Assembly: GCA_941918925.1 (NCBI GenBank)
Contig: OW799233.1
Span: 86,744,055 to 86,808,054 of the forward strand
From: Phyto melanocephala
Taxonomy: Eukaryota; Arthropoda; Insecta; Diptera; Rhinophoridae
Reading direction: 5' to 3'
DNA length: 64,000 nucleotides
Positions within the stretch are counted from its first letter, which is position 1. Every line of letters starts with the position of its first letter. The translations under genes and the position numbers were made by a program. Below are positions 22,359 to 34,303 of the stretch, piece after piece. The notes under the pieces were generated by a model that saw only the letters and a program-made list of their open reading frames with translations, ran no database searches and had not been told where the DNA came from.

Positions 22359-22867
22359 TGTTTAAGAAACCTCTTCACAATTCAGGCTCTGATGCCAAAT
22401 TACAATCACATTTACCAATGCAATTCTATGTATTTTCTAGCTAAAAATATCTTCCAAATATAGATTTTGTCTTTTTGCCTGCTGTTGCTTAACTATAATA
22501 AATGTAGGATACGTTTGTATGTATGTGTTCGTAATACCTCATGCAATGGACACGTACAAATTTAACTGTCAATGGCTGGTAGTTCCCTCAATTCTTGAAT
22601 CATGTGGTTGTTGCTGTGCCTTAAAGGTGCATGCATGCAAACACACATACATACACGCATATTTACCACAAAATAGTGAATGTGTATGCAAATATGTACT
22701 TGAATTAAATAGATTGACTGTAATCTTATTTCAATTCTCTTAACTTTGGATTAGTTTAATGTTTTGGGGCCAGTGTTTTCTTTATAAGAAATCGATTAGA
22801 GTTTTTGTAAGTTTGCATGTTCAAATGTTAAGCATTTTTTTTAATCCCTTGAATAGCACGAAAATAA
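22359..22867. other. No gene recognised
   Basis: Short spacer between the LTR element and the family B nest. Contains ATACATACA-type runs near 22645 and frames with no recognisable product. Confidence 0.5.
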
Positions 22868-23011
22868 ACAAGTCAGAGCACTATATTCGGCTGTGCCGAA
22901 TCTTTTATACCCACCACCAATTTTGTGTACATTTAAAGCACAATATTTATTATTTTGTTAATCGCTATGGAATAATCTGTTTATAATAAAGTATGTATCA
23001 CTTTCTTTGTA

Positions 23012-23618
23012 GAGGATGGTTAAATTTTAAGGGCCCATGTTGAAGGTGAACTACACCTAGACTTTAAATTTGTTTTCTGCATTTCATTTGACATTTCTCA
23101 ATCTCAAACTTACTCAATTTGATCCATGAAAAGATACGCAAATGAGCAACGCTTTAAAGTTATTCAGGTTTTTTATAAAAATGGGCGTTCAAATCAAAAT
23201 GCATTTTGTGTGATTCGTGATTCTTTTGGTCAACATAATCGTTCAAATTCGTCCACAATCGGGAGAATTGTACAAAATATTTAAATTTCTGCAAAACAGG
23301 TCTGTATAAAATGTTAGAAAATCTGTGAATGCCTTCTTAGTTTGTTGAATGGGAGCCATTGCTGTTTTTTGCGATAGTGTGGCAAAAGAAAGTAATCATC
23401 ATGCCCAATTGAGCATCAACATTGTCATTGAAAATTTGGACCATAAGATATTTGAGTGGCGCCAAGGATGGGGGGGGGGCCATTTTGCCGATATTTTGTT
23501 AAATACATAATTGAACTTTACAAATATTGTCATTATAAAAATAAATGATAATAATTTTTTAAATAATTTGTGTTTTATTTAAAATCAACATCGACCCTTA
23601 AAATTAAACCACCGTTAA
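23012..23618 (+). mobile_element. Mariner-derived MITE, family C, copy C2 (inside B2)
   Basis: Inverted ends have the form GGTTAAATTTTAAGGGCCC on the left and TTAAAATTAAACCACC on the right, next to TA in a CTTTGTA target. The first third encodes a broken transposase N-terminus: a frame with KNGRSNQNAFC, FGQHNRSNSSTIGRIV. The tail has a C-terminal piece with INIVIENLD. The DDE core is gone. The B6 copy (near 51383) shows the empty target. Confidence 0.85.
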
Positions 23619-24601
23619 TAACTTCGATATGATAGTAAAATGTTTTCGTATATTTAGTCTATTAGTGAAAGTGGGCGTTAAAGTAGGCGTGTCAATAAAG
23701 TTTCTGCTAATAAATACAACTTAGATATTTAAATATAGTCCTTTATTTTCCCAAAAACTTTGTCAATAGAGAAACTACATGAATTTAAGATAAATCGTTA
23801 TATGGGAGGTAGGCGTTAAAGAAGTCGGGTCACCTAAAGTTTTTGGTACAACAATTACATTAGTTAGAAAGATATATGTAGCAAATTTCATCATCGTACC
23901 ACTAATTTTATCAGTTTTATGAGCATTTAAATTTCATTAACGGTAGATAGCGTGTATAGTGGGCGTTATAGTAGGCTTGTCAAAGTTGTTTTTCAACAAA
24001 ATCCTTTATTATTCCAAAATTTTTTTTAATAGAGAAATTATATGAGTTTCAGTTAAAACGTTATATGGGAGTTTGGCGTAAAAGTGGACGTGACACCCTA
24101 ATTTTCTGACACAGTAATCACATTGCCTAGAAGGATATATGTAGCAAATTTTATTTCTAATCTTAGCGGTTTTATGAGCTTTTAAATTTTATTACCGATA
24201 GATAACATGAAAAGTGGGCGTTATAGTAGGCGTGCCAAAGTTGTTTTGGTTAATGAGTACAACTAAAGTATTTCAATATAGTCCTTTATTATTCCAAATT
24301 CTATATTAATAGAGAAATTATATGCATTTTAGGTAAAACGTTATATGGGAGGTGGGCGTAAAAGTGGGCGTGGCACCTTAATTTTCTGGCACAGTAATGA
24401 TATTGACTAGAAGGATATACGTAGCAAATTTTATCATCATACCTCTTATTTTGTCGTTTTTATGAGCTTTTAAATTTCATTAACGGTAGATAACGTGAAA
24501 AGTGGGCGTTATAGTAGGCGTGTCAAAGTTGTTTTTGCTAATGAGTTCAACCTAGATGTTTGAATATAGTCCTTTATTATTCCAAAATCTATATTAATAG
24601 A

Positions 24602-25370
24602 AAAACAAGTAACAGTGCTATATTCGGCCGTGCCGAATCTTATATACCCTTCACAACGTGTAGTCATGCAATAACAATTGTTTGTATCACCATTCATCCC
24701 ATATAAAATACGTGCATACGTACACGTTAGAATAAATGTGGCATCGAATCCCAGCTGAGCCAAAAAAATTTTATTTTATTTTATTTAATATATTATTTAT
24801 ATTTTATTATTTTTTTTAAATTTTTTTAAATTTTTTTAAAAAATTTTTTTAGAAAAATTTTTAAAAAATTTTTTAAAATTTTTTTTTAAATTTTTTTAAA
24901 ATTTTTTTTTTGTAGTTTTTTTTATTATATTTTTCTTATTTTTAATATTTTTTTTTTGTAATTTTTTTTTGTTTGGTATGTTTTTTACATGTATGTATGT
25001 ATGTATGTTGTTGTTGTAATTGTGAAAAAAAATAGGTGGTCGTGGTTTTTTGCTCATATCTCAGAAAGTTATGGGGCGATTGTGCTGAATTTCAATAGCG
25101 ATTCATTCCTGGATATTTCCAAGAGATTGATACCATATACAGATCTGAGGAACATATAGTTGCTTCTAAAAGTTGATTTCAACCAACACACGGACAGACG
25201 GGCAGACGGATAGACGGACAGACGGACAGACGGTCAGGGCTTAATCGACTCCTCTATTCATAAGCTTTCAGAAAATATATACTTTATGGGGTCGGAAATG
25301 AAAATTGTAGAAATTACAAACGGAATGACAAAGCTATATATACCCTTGTGCACCACAGGTGAAGGGTATA
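24602..25370 (+). repeat. Family A (mini-me-like) repeat, full copy A2 (inside B2)
   Basis: Starts ACAAGTAACAGTGCTATATT with GGCCGTGCCGAATC and ends with CACCACAGGTGAAGGGTATA. It contains a GACGGACAGACGG proto-microsatellite and TATATACTTTATGGGGTCGG. A (GTCY)n run plus a TA-rich run beside a conserved core is the layout described for dipteran mini-me elements. B2 sequence (AATAGA then AATTATATGAATT) is split by it. Very similar, in inverted orientation, to A7 at the right edge. About 200 bp near 24775-24975 is almost pure A/T. Confidence 0.85.
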
Positions 25371-26042
25371 ATTATATGAATTATGGGTTAAACGTTATAT
25401 GGGAGGTGGGCGTAAAAGTGGGCGTGGCACATGATTTTCCGTTAGAAAAAAGCATTTGACCAAAAAGTCACGTGTGCAAAATTTCAGAGTCGTACATCCA
25501 ATTTTGTTGCTTTTATGACTTTTTTGGTTTTAAATATACCGAAAAATACACTGTGCGGTATAAATTTTCTTACATTTTGATCGATAACTCCTTTCCTAAT
25601 GCATAGATTTAGATAATTTTCGGGGAAAAATATTATTTTTACTCAGGAAATATATATTCGAAGTTTTATGAGTCTACGTTAATGCGTTTGGACACAATTC
25701 CATTTTATTCGATGTTCGAAGGACACGTTTTTTTCGACCTACTCTTGCTTTTCGAGCTATAACTCTCTTCCTAATATTCCAATTTAGCCCATTTTCAATA
25801 CCAAACAAACCTTGTCTATAAGAAAGATTCTGGCAAAATTTGAGTCCCCTAGCTTTTTCGGTGCGACCTCTATCGTGCTTTCAACAGACGGACAGACGGA
25901 ATCACATAGCTAGATCGTCATCAAATCAAACCCTGATTCAGAATATATATACTTTATGGGGTCTAAAATGGATATTTCGATGTGTTACAAACGGAATGAC
26001 AAAATGAATATACCCCCACCCTTTTTTTGGTGGCGGGTATAA

Positions 26043-26437
26043 AAACCATTTAAAACTTAATGGAGCATATATTACTTAACATGGATGGTAATGTAGAAAA
26101 AACAGACTTTTCAATATTTGTTGTAAAAACACATTTCCCTAGTATTTTGTAATAGTGAAGGCATATTCTATTACCCTCTAATATTTTGTTAACTATATAA
26201 TATAGTCAAACTGTTATTATTTTAACTCTGTTGGTAAAACTCCCAAAATCCAAATGATTCGAAATAAACACCTGGTATCTTGAGAAAAACTCTTTAAATC
26301 GCAAGAAAGTTATACATTTTGATCGCCTCGTAAAATCGTATTTTTGTTCTAATATAAAGCCTGAAGAGGTCTCTCTTAATCGCACTTACACGTTAATTGC
26401 ATCACGTGAGAACGGCTGAAGCGAGTTGGCTGTTTTG
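26043..26437. other. No gene recognised
   Basis: AT-rich gap between two B copies that lie end to end in opposite orientations. Confidence 0.5.
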
Positions 26438-27420
26438 GTACCCACCACCAAAAAATGGTGTGGGGTTATATTTATTTTGTCATTCTGTTTGTAACACATC
26501 GAAATATCCATTTTAGACCACATAAAGTATATATATTCTGAATCAGGGTTTGATTTGATAACGATCTAGCTTTTTCCGTCTGTTCCTCTGTTTAAAGTAC
26601 GGTAGAGCTCGAACCAAAGTTAGGGGCTCAAATTTTGAGAGAATATTTCTTACTCATAGGATTTGTTTGGTATAGAAAATGGTCTAAATCAAAATATAAG
26701 GAAGATAGTTATAGGTGGTAATGCAAGAGTAGAAAAAAAAAAAACAATGCGATTGTGTCTAAACGTATTGAAGTCGAGCGATGTAACTTCGAAAAAAAAT
26801 ATCTTTTCCTGAAAATGTTTAAAATCTATACATTAGAAAAGGAGTTATAGATCAAAATGTACGAAAATTTATACCACACGGTGTATTTTTCGGTATAATT
26901 TTGATTTAAAAAGTAATAAAACTAACAAAATCAGTTGTCCGATTTTAAAATTTTACAAACACTGCTTTTTGGACAAACGATTGATTTTAACGGATAATGA
27001 AGGTGACACGCCCACTTTTACGCACACCTCCTATATAACGTTTCATCTTGAATTCATATAATTTCTCTATGGATAACGATTTTGGAAGACTAAAGGACTC
27101 TATATCTAAGTTGTATTTATGAGCAGAAACTACTTCGACATGTCTAATGACGCCCACTTTTCACGTTTTCTACTGTTAATGAAATTAAAGAGCTCACAAA
27201 ACAGACAAAACTACGAAATATGATGATGAACTTTCGTGCATATGGCTTTCTATCCAATATCATTGTTATATCAGAAAATGAAGGTGAGACGCCCACTTTA
27301 ACGCCTACCTCTCATATAACGCTTTACCTTAAATTTATATAATTTCTCTATGGGCAAAATTTTTGGAAAAATGAAAGACTATATTGAAATATCTAAGTTG
27401 AATTTATTTATTAAATTTTA
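26438..27420 (+). repeat. Family B repeat, copy B3 (3' truncated)
   Basis: Starts GTACCCACCACCAAAAAATG and follows the B order (CGAAATATCCATTTTAGACC, GGGTTTGATTTGATAACG, GCCCACTTTTACGC, TATAACGTTTCATCTTGAAT). It stops near 27420 after TAAGTTGAATTTATT, before the other B end is reached. Confidence 0.8.
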
Positions 27421-27993
27421 GAAGAAACTTGATGAACTAAATTTGTTAACGCTTTGTCTCCTTTTCACTTCTCATTTTTTCCTAATAAGAGTAAAATACA
27501 TCAAAGCATGTATTTCACTTTTATAATAAATCTGACCGTTTGGATGTTTAGATGTTTGGAGTTTTGTTATGCAATTGCGCAAAAAACAGCTGATCGGAAC
27601 TAAATGAAATTTGGTACACTCACAAACACTATGTTAACACATCGCGATAACTACGCAAAAAAGTCACAATTTCAATATACGTTTTAAAACAAAAATACGA
27701 GATCAATATGTTTTCACGAATTTGTTTAAAAGTACCGTTAGTTTTCTATCATGAATTTCTTGTGGCGCCAAAAACATAGCGTTTGAAATTCATCAAAAAT
27801 ACATTAAAATCTATTTTGGCAAAAAAATCATCTTTTCAGATGAAGCTCATTTTGATCTTGGCACTGCCTTTAAAACAGAAAGCTTATAAAAATATTAAGC
27901 AAATAAAAAATTATATTTTAATTTGAATAACGTCTTTAAAATGATGTACCCTCATTAGAGTATTGATTAACCAAATAGTGCAGTTCTTTCCCG
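27421..27993. other. No gene recognised
   Basis: AT-rich spacer. A frame beginning at 27963 reads into B4 and is not a gene. Confidence 0.5.
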
Positions 27994-28270
27994 GAGTATA
28001 CTCATTTTTTCATTTCGTTTGTAACACATCGAAATATCGATTTTATACCCCATTCGAACTGAAAAGGTTAGGGGTCGCAAATTTTGCCAAAATATTTCTT
28101 ATACACAAGGTTTGCTTGATATTGAAAATAGGCTTAATCGGAATATTAGGAAGAGAGTTATAGCTCGTTATAGTACTATCAAGTAATGATGTTTTTCCAA
28201 ATGATACTGCAAGAATGTATACCTACAAGTGAATATCTTATAAAAAAGAATTTTTTGGTGGCGGGTATAA
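27994..28270 (+). repeat. Family B fragment, copy B4
   Basis: A piece with TTCGTTTGTAACACATCG, GGTTAGGGGTCGCAAATTTT and GGAATATTAGGAAGAGAG. It then breaks off, and an inverted B end GGTGGCGGGTATAA closes it at 28270, so it is internally deleted or rearranged. Confidence 0.7.
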
Positions 28271-28634
28271 AAAAATAAATAAAATTCTTAGCCGCCAAAA
28301 TATTTTCATTTATTAAGTTGTCAACGCAAAAATCGGCCAATTTAAATCGTTCGTTCATATTAGGAAAATCTATATACCGTTAAAAGTCTTAGTAAACTTA
28401 TAATTATAAATTAATATTTAAATTTACTGCAAAGTACTTATTCTAAAGTTTATTTTCCTAAATTATGATTGTCGTTTTCATAAAATATATTTTTAAGGTT
28501 TATTAGGAGTTTATTTAAGAGATGTTGTACAGAAATTTGTCAAATAAGCCTGAAATATAATTTCTAAGTACTTCAGTTGAACTACCCAAAAACATTTTTT
28601 TTAATTAATGATATTTAAAAATATTGAAAATTAT
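28271..28634. other. No gene recognised
   Basis: AT-rich sequence leading into the hammerhead-like inverted pair. Confidence 0.4.
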
Positions 28635-28700
28635 TCCGATTTTAGCCAAGTGCAATACATTTTCGAAACCAGCTATTGCCATCAGCCACTATTTATCGGA
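28635..28700 (-). ncRNA. Degenerate hammerhead-like copy (H2)
   Basis: Read on the - strand: outer stem TCCGAT (28700-28695) with ATCGGA (28640-28635), AGTG with CACT in stem I, CTGATGG in place of CTGATGA, the shared block TAGCTGGTTTCGAAAATG, then TATTG in place of CATTC. The core A9 is G and the cleavage-site C is G, so it should not cleave. Its match to H1 in the core and the retained outer pairing make common descent likely. Confidence 0.55.
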
Positions 28701-28760
28701 TTTAAACATTCAAAACTACAATCTATGTTACAATTTATAAAAAAAAAAATGAGAGGCATT

Positions 28761-28806
28761 ACCGATTAAGAGTGCTGATATACATTCAACTCGGCTAATA
28801 CTGGAA
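28761..28806 (+). repeat. Core-deleted copy of the hammerhead-like repeat (H4)
   Basis: ACCGATTAAGAGTGCTGAT matches the 5' part of H1, then jumps to ACATTC, AACTCG and GGAATAATTT, which match the 3' part. About 25 bp covering stem II and GAAA is missing. It lies head-to-head with H2, 60 bp away. Confidence 0.55.
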
Positions 28807-30875
28807 TAATTTATAAGTATTCTGAAACATAAATAAAAAAATAAAATACATTTAATTAAAAAGTTTAATAACTTAGAGAAATGGCTTTAAGCCAGAATAA
28901 TAAGATCTAGTACAATATTTGTTCAGGTACATATTTAAAAACGCTGTAATCAAAACGTCTATTACATTTTCAAAAATATTTGTATCACTTGTATCAAACA
29001 ATAATTTCTGTAAAACAAAAACTTACAGCAAAATATATAAGCAACAAAAGGTCAGCAATACTTATTTAATGTAAAATAAAATTTTATTTTCTCACTAAAA
29101 GCTTACAAGGACAAATAATTATTATAACAATTAATTAGAAAACAAATAAAAAAATAAATCAAATTATAGAGTTATAATGTAAATAACCAAAAAATAAATG
29201 TATAGACATTTTTATTAAAAAGGTAAAATATCTATGTATGTGTATTGGATAAATATTTACACACATATGCACAATATTTATATTTATATGTATGGAGTCC
29301 ATACATATGGACATATATAAAAACAATGTGTAGATTGAAATCATTGAATAATTGAATATAGAAGGTCTACAAACATGCACCTGTAACACTGTCCAATAAA
29401 TTGTTTTCAAAAAGTCAAAGGCCATATGAGTCGCAAATCAATCGAACAGATGACGTATTGACGTAAATGCGTGTTTAACCGTTACTTTTATTTTGATATC
29501 CTAATAATAGCGTAGAGACTTCAAAAAAAATCTATTATCTTTTGACAACAATATAGATGACGAGTATGTCATATACTTAATTAAAATTAACCTACAATTA
29601 AAGAAATATAAAATTTGTCCTTTAAAATAAATCGATAAGACTGTTTTTCAGCCTTAAGGTAAGTTTAGTAATAAATTAATTGTTAACATTACTTACACAT
29701 ACTTGATTTTTTTATGAATAGTGAGATAAGCCTTGCGTGGCGAATATATTGGTTTACATAAAAAACCGAAAATACAACGACATTTGTTGACTTGGCAATA
29801 AAATTCATCTGCCGGTGTAAAATTGTTAAACAAATTATTTTAATGTAATCATTTTCTGTCATGATTTTCAAAACAAATAAATGTGTTTAAAACTTAAAGT
29901 TTTTGCCAAGGCAATTCGGAGAGAATTCTTTTGTTTATAATTTTTATATATGGAGTTTGACATTTGAAATAAATTAGAAAAGAGAGAAAATTGTTTTTTA
30001 TTTATGCATTTATGCATTTTAACAGCTGAAATTTAAATAAGGTAATGAAAAAATAATCAGCTGACGAAAGTACCTGATGAATAAATATGCCTTGGTTTCT
30101 CGCTTGTTGCTTATTTATTCTTAATCGTTTGTAATGTGTAAATAAAAAAAGTAGTAGATGAAAATGCATTAATAGTACTGACAGGTAACCACTTTCCAGC
30201 AAAAACAAATTGGAAGTAGTACAAAGTAAACTAAATTTTCAAGACTTCTAAATCAATAGTCCAAAAGTATTCATTCAAAACAACTCCGTGAGTACAAAGT
30301 AATTTGTTATAAATTCTGTGCTTTAACGTGAATGCAATATTATGCAAAATATTTTAGGTTAGTTTATGTTTGTTAGTTTAATAAAGAGGGGCACTAAAAG
30401 AGAAAACCCAAGACAGGCATATACTTTAGCCAAGTTTTAATGTTGTGCGCTTTTTATGGAAACGAATTCTATTAATAAAATAATAATTTTACTTTCCTAA
30501 AAATGTTGACTAGATCATAAACCCATTCCCCTCAACATAATTTCTTATTGATCTCAAATTCAAATTCCCTAGGTATTTCAAATTCAGCATAGCTTCTACG
30601 CTAAAGTTTTCGTTTATAATATGCAGTAACGCAGGATTATGACATACATGTCATTTTCTCTGACAATCCAATACAAGTAAGATGAGTTCACATCTCTGTA
30701 TGACTTATTATTACACTAATAAATCTCCTAAATTTTGGTCTACTCATCTTATGACGTCAGGAACGTGTTGGTCAACCTTGAAAACGCGCGTAGGTCGTCC
30801 CTACCTCTTGTTTTCTGTACACACAGAAAACAGTTTCGTTGTGGCAAACGAATTTGTTGCCAATCGAATTCATTC
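28807..30875. other. No gene recognised
   Basis: AT-rich. Frames at 29159-29425 and 30002-30208 (- strand) have hydrophobic but unrecognised translations without codon-like composition. Confidence 0.5.
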
Positions 30876-31085
30876 GGTTCCACTTACCATCTCACAATTC
30901 GTTTATAATAACTGAAAATTTTGTTTCTAAGCATGATTGCAACATTAGAATTTTAGTTGTGTTAGAAGATTTTATTAGTTGGTTCCACTTACCATCTCAC
31001 AATTCGTTTATAATAACTGAAAATTTTGTTTCTAAGCATGATTGCAACATTAGAATTTTAGTTGTGTTAGAAGATTTTATTAGTT
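30876..31085 (+). repeat. Tandem duplication, two 105-bp units
   Basis: The block starting GGTTCCACTTACCATCTCAC is present twice (30876-30980 and 30981-31085) without any difference that I can see. The + frame at 30839-31147 runs through it only because 105 is a multiple of three. Confidence 0.9.
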
Positions 31086-32468
31086 GGTATTATAGATATT
31101 CAAAAAAAAACTGTATTTGTTTTCAAATATATGATTGCTGCAACTGAAAAACAATTTTGAATTGGTGTTAGTAAAAGAATAATCAATTATAATTATCAAT
31201 TTTTCATTTGACCCAGGAAAATATGAAATTAAACATATTTTGTCAATTATTTTATTTTTCATTTCTTTTATAATATAATTATAAAAAGCCATACATATGT
31301 AAATACAAATAAACAAATATCTACAATATCTACATTTGTACCTACATATGTATGTACATATGTATGTATTTATATATTTACTAAACTAAAAACTAAAAAA
31401 TATCAAATAGTAAAAGGATAAACTGTTGATATTCTTCTTAGTCAAGATTTTGAAATTAGATCCAAACCATTTTGCAACCCCGTTACAGCGCCATCAAGTA
31501 CGTGAGTAGTATGTATCTGGAAAATTTCTGCATTAGAAAATTTATTTCGCGTACTGAAATGTATAAAAATATAAATAAATACATATATAATATAAATAAA
31601 TAATCGATATATTACCTTTAAAAGAGTCACTTGTAGATTTGTTTTCTTACCACAATATAATAGTTAGCTTTTTTTTTTAAATTTGTTTATTTTTAAAATT
31701 TTTTCACCAATAAAAATATTGGTGTTGAGTTTTAATTAATGTAAATTTTTTACAATTGACAGAAAAATCAAATGTGTTAAAAAATAGTATTTGTGTTTGA
31801 TGTTTGTAACAAATAATTATTACATACAACTGTTTTTCGTTTGTAAACACCAAATATAGTTTAACTTTAATAATTTTTTTACTGTAATCGAATTGTAATA
31901 ATACAGGTTATCAATAATTACTTGCAAGTACTAAAATTGCATTTTTATTTAAAATAAAACATTGGAATTTTTTATTACATGGATTAATATTTAGTTGTGA
32001 ACCCTAATACGGATAATTAAATTCGGTTGTGAATACAAATCTTTTTAATAGGACCAATTGGTTGGAAGAACTAATTTAATTGTCCTGAGAAATAAATTTC
32101 TTATACTGTTGTATTTTTCCGTTTATAAATATATAATATCAGTTCCTTTTACAAAATTTTAATATTTGCAACACTATTTTTATTGTTTTTACCGTTTTCC
32201 TACCAATCTTCTTCCTTGGTGTAGTTGGTTTTTACTGTTTTCTATCTAGCGCGCTGTTTCCATGAGTTTGATATCAATTTTGCTCGCGTTTTTTCGAATC
32301 CAGCTTTATTTTCTGAAATTATTAATTGTGTATTATAATAAATACTCCTTTATAATTCTTTTAAATCGTGAATATCACTCTGTTAGTACGAAAATTTTTT
32401 CACATAACCTTATTATGCTATTCGCGAAAATAATTTAAAACTGATAACATTCTTACTGATTGTTTTAG
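31086..32468. other. No gene; ends in a splice-acceptor-like tract
   Basis: AT-rich with TATG/CATA repeats around 31330-31375. The last bases, ATTGTTTTAG, form a plausible 3' splice site in front of the DUF7869-type pseudogene. Confidence 0.5.
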
Positions 32469-34303
32469 GATGAAATAGTGGATGAATTCGAAGAAGTAGA
32501 TTTACCTTATCGCTTCCCTGATGACGTGGATGATGACGATCACTTCTCAGAATTATCGGATAGTGACTCTGAAGATGATACCGATAATATGTACCTTGAT
32601 AAATCTGATTTGATTTACTCGAAGAAAAGGTAGTTTCTCGACTGTATGGTTCAAAAATACCTCCGTGTTGTTCAAATCAATGCAATAAAGTGATCCCTAA
32701 GAAGATGGAATCTTAAGATTTAATTATTCTTGCACATCTGGCAGCTCACCGTGACGATGCAATGCTCAGGTCAAAAGTTGGTGATCAATCGCGAGCTATG
32801 AAAAAATGGTACAATCAGATATATTATTTTCGAAGTTTTCCGATATGCCGTGATATGTATTTCTTCCTGTATACAATGGGAATTAAACGCTACAAAAATC
32901 TAATCGAACATTACGACAAAAATGGTGTTTATCCACGCGAACATGGCATGACGAATAAAATTAATCGTGCAGATGCTCTAACTACTTTAGAAAAAAAAAA
33001 TTGTTTCATTTATCTGCCGTTTTGCTGAAACTGTTACTCTCACTTTAGCAGGACGTCAACCAAATCAACGTGATTATCGTTTATTGAAACTTCCAACTAC
33101 TGAAAGTAAGACTTCTGTTCACACTAGATACACCAACAGCATTGAACCGGGAGGTAAAATCGTAAAACTTCAAATTTTCCAAACGCTGTGGAAGAAATAT
33201 TGTCCCCACATCGTCACTACGAAGCCGGCATACGATTTGCAAAAGATGGTGTTAATACAGTAAACGTTACTGAGGTTGAAAAAGAAGCAGCATTGAAGGT
33301 GTATTCTGACCATTTGCAATCTGCCAGCACTCAGCGAGAGTACTATAACGACTTAAGAACATTTGTCAAGCCTGATCCAAATGCCATGTATCCAGGTATT
33401 CCAGAGGAGGATTATCTAGTAATATCTATGGATTATGCTCAAAATGTTAGCTTTCCGTCGAGTGCACAGCAAATAGGAACTGCATACTTTAAATCAGGTC
33501 GCAAAACAGCAATTTTCGGAATTACAAACGAACGTCAAAATGTTCAAGACATCTTCTGTATTGACGAAAGCGATTCCATTGAAAAACGTCTTAATTCAGT
33601 AATATCAATGATTGATTACTACCTACGAGAAGTGCATTCAACTAAAAAATTAGTGATATTCGCTAATAACTGTGTTTCACAAAATAAAAACAATGCGATG
33701 ATACGATATTTACAACACCTTGTCGATACTTCCAGATGTGAGTCAGTTGAATTGAACTTTTTGTTTGCCGGGCATACAAAGTTTTCACCTGATCGTTTAT
33801 TCGGAGTTTTCAAATCAAAATATGCCCAACCTAATGTTGACTGCTACATAGATGTAGTTGATTGTGTTAGAAAATCATCTCATAATGGACTTAATGTTCT
33901 TGTACCTATTCAACTTCTAAACTCAAGTGAGCCTATTGTTGAATGGAGAAAATGGGACGAATACTTCTCCACTAAATATAGAACTTTAGTTGGAATATCG
34001 AAGTATCATCACTTTGTATTTATTGCTCAGTCACCAGTGCAATGTAAACTGTTTGCGAATCCAGCCAGCATAAATGAAAACATACATATGAGTAACAATA
34101 CCAGTTTCGATGACAAACCAATTTTAATTCCGTCACCAGGGATATCGATGAAGCGTCAATGGTACTTGTATAAAGAGATCCGGAGTTTATGTTTTGAAGA
34201 TTCAAAAAAAGATTCGGTTGCTCCTCTTCCTTTGGTCTCTGGAAATGGAAATGGATTTGGAGGAAGTGGACAATCCTCAAGAAGTGGAGGCAACAGACGT
34301 TAA
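32469..34303 (+). pseudogene. Decayed DUF7869-family transposase-like gene
   Basis: Pieces in three frames line up with one protein family. After a likely splice acceptor comes an acidic stretch (EIVDEFEEVDLPYRF, DDTDNMYLDKSD) ending in a stop at 32631; the frame shifts to VSRLYGSKIPPCC, a TAA interrupts at 32714, then LIILAHLAAHRDD, FPICRDMYFFLYTMGIKRY and HGMTNKINR. A slip in the A run near 32991-33000 leads to IVSFICRFAETVTL, AGRQPNQRDY and WKKYCPHIVTTKPA. The open 371-codon part (33188-34303) has SMDYAQNVSFP (residues 80-90), FANNCVSQNKNN (158-169), FAGHTKFSPDRLFG (193-206) and MKRQWYLYKEIR. Known relatives carry ADNCSGQNKNN, so an Asp is Asn here, and a Cys-pair is lost near YDLQKM. The family is multicopy in invertebrates and probably mobile. 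At least four lesions make it non-functional. Retained splice-site sequence argues against a processed copy. Confidence 0.75.

Larger units (their letters stand above)
22868..26042 (-). repeat. Family B repeat, copy B2, expanded and invaded
   Basis: Runs in reverse relative to B1, B3 and B7: it starts ACAAGTCAGAGCACTATATT with GGCTGTGCCGAATC, and ends GGTGGCGGGTAT. It holds MITE C2 (23012-23618) and A2 (24602-25370). Between about 23667 and 24600 an internal unit containing AGTGGGCGTTATAGTAGGCG recurs four times at spacings of about 293, 253 and 289 bp, each followed by TTATATGGGA and a GGCACC block. Most other copies have fewer units. No coding capacity is seen outside the C insert. Confidence 0.85.

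Noticed and set aside
28755..28806. H4 as a second working hammerhead
   Set aside because: The stem I arms are present but stem II and GAAA are deleted, so it cannot fold into the catalytic core.
30839..31147. 102-aa + strand frame with an internal repeat as a repeat protein
   Set aside because: The repeat is a 105-bp DNA duplication whose length keeps the frame; the peptide has no recognisable features.
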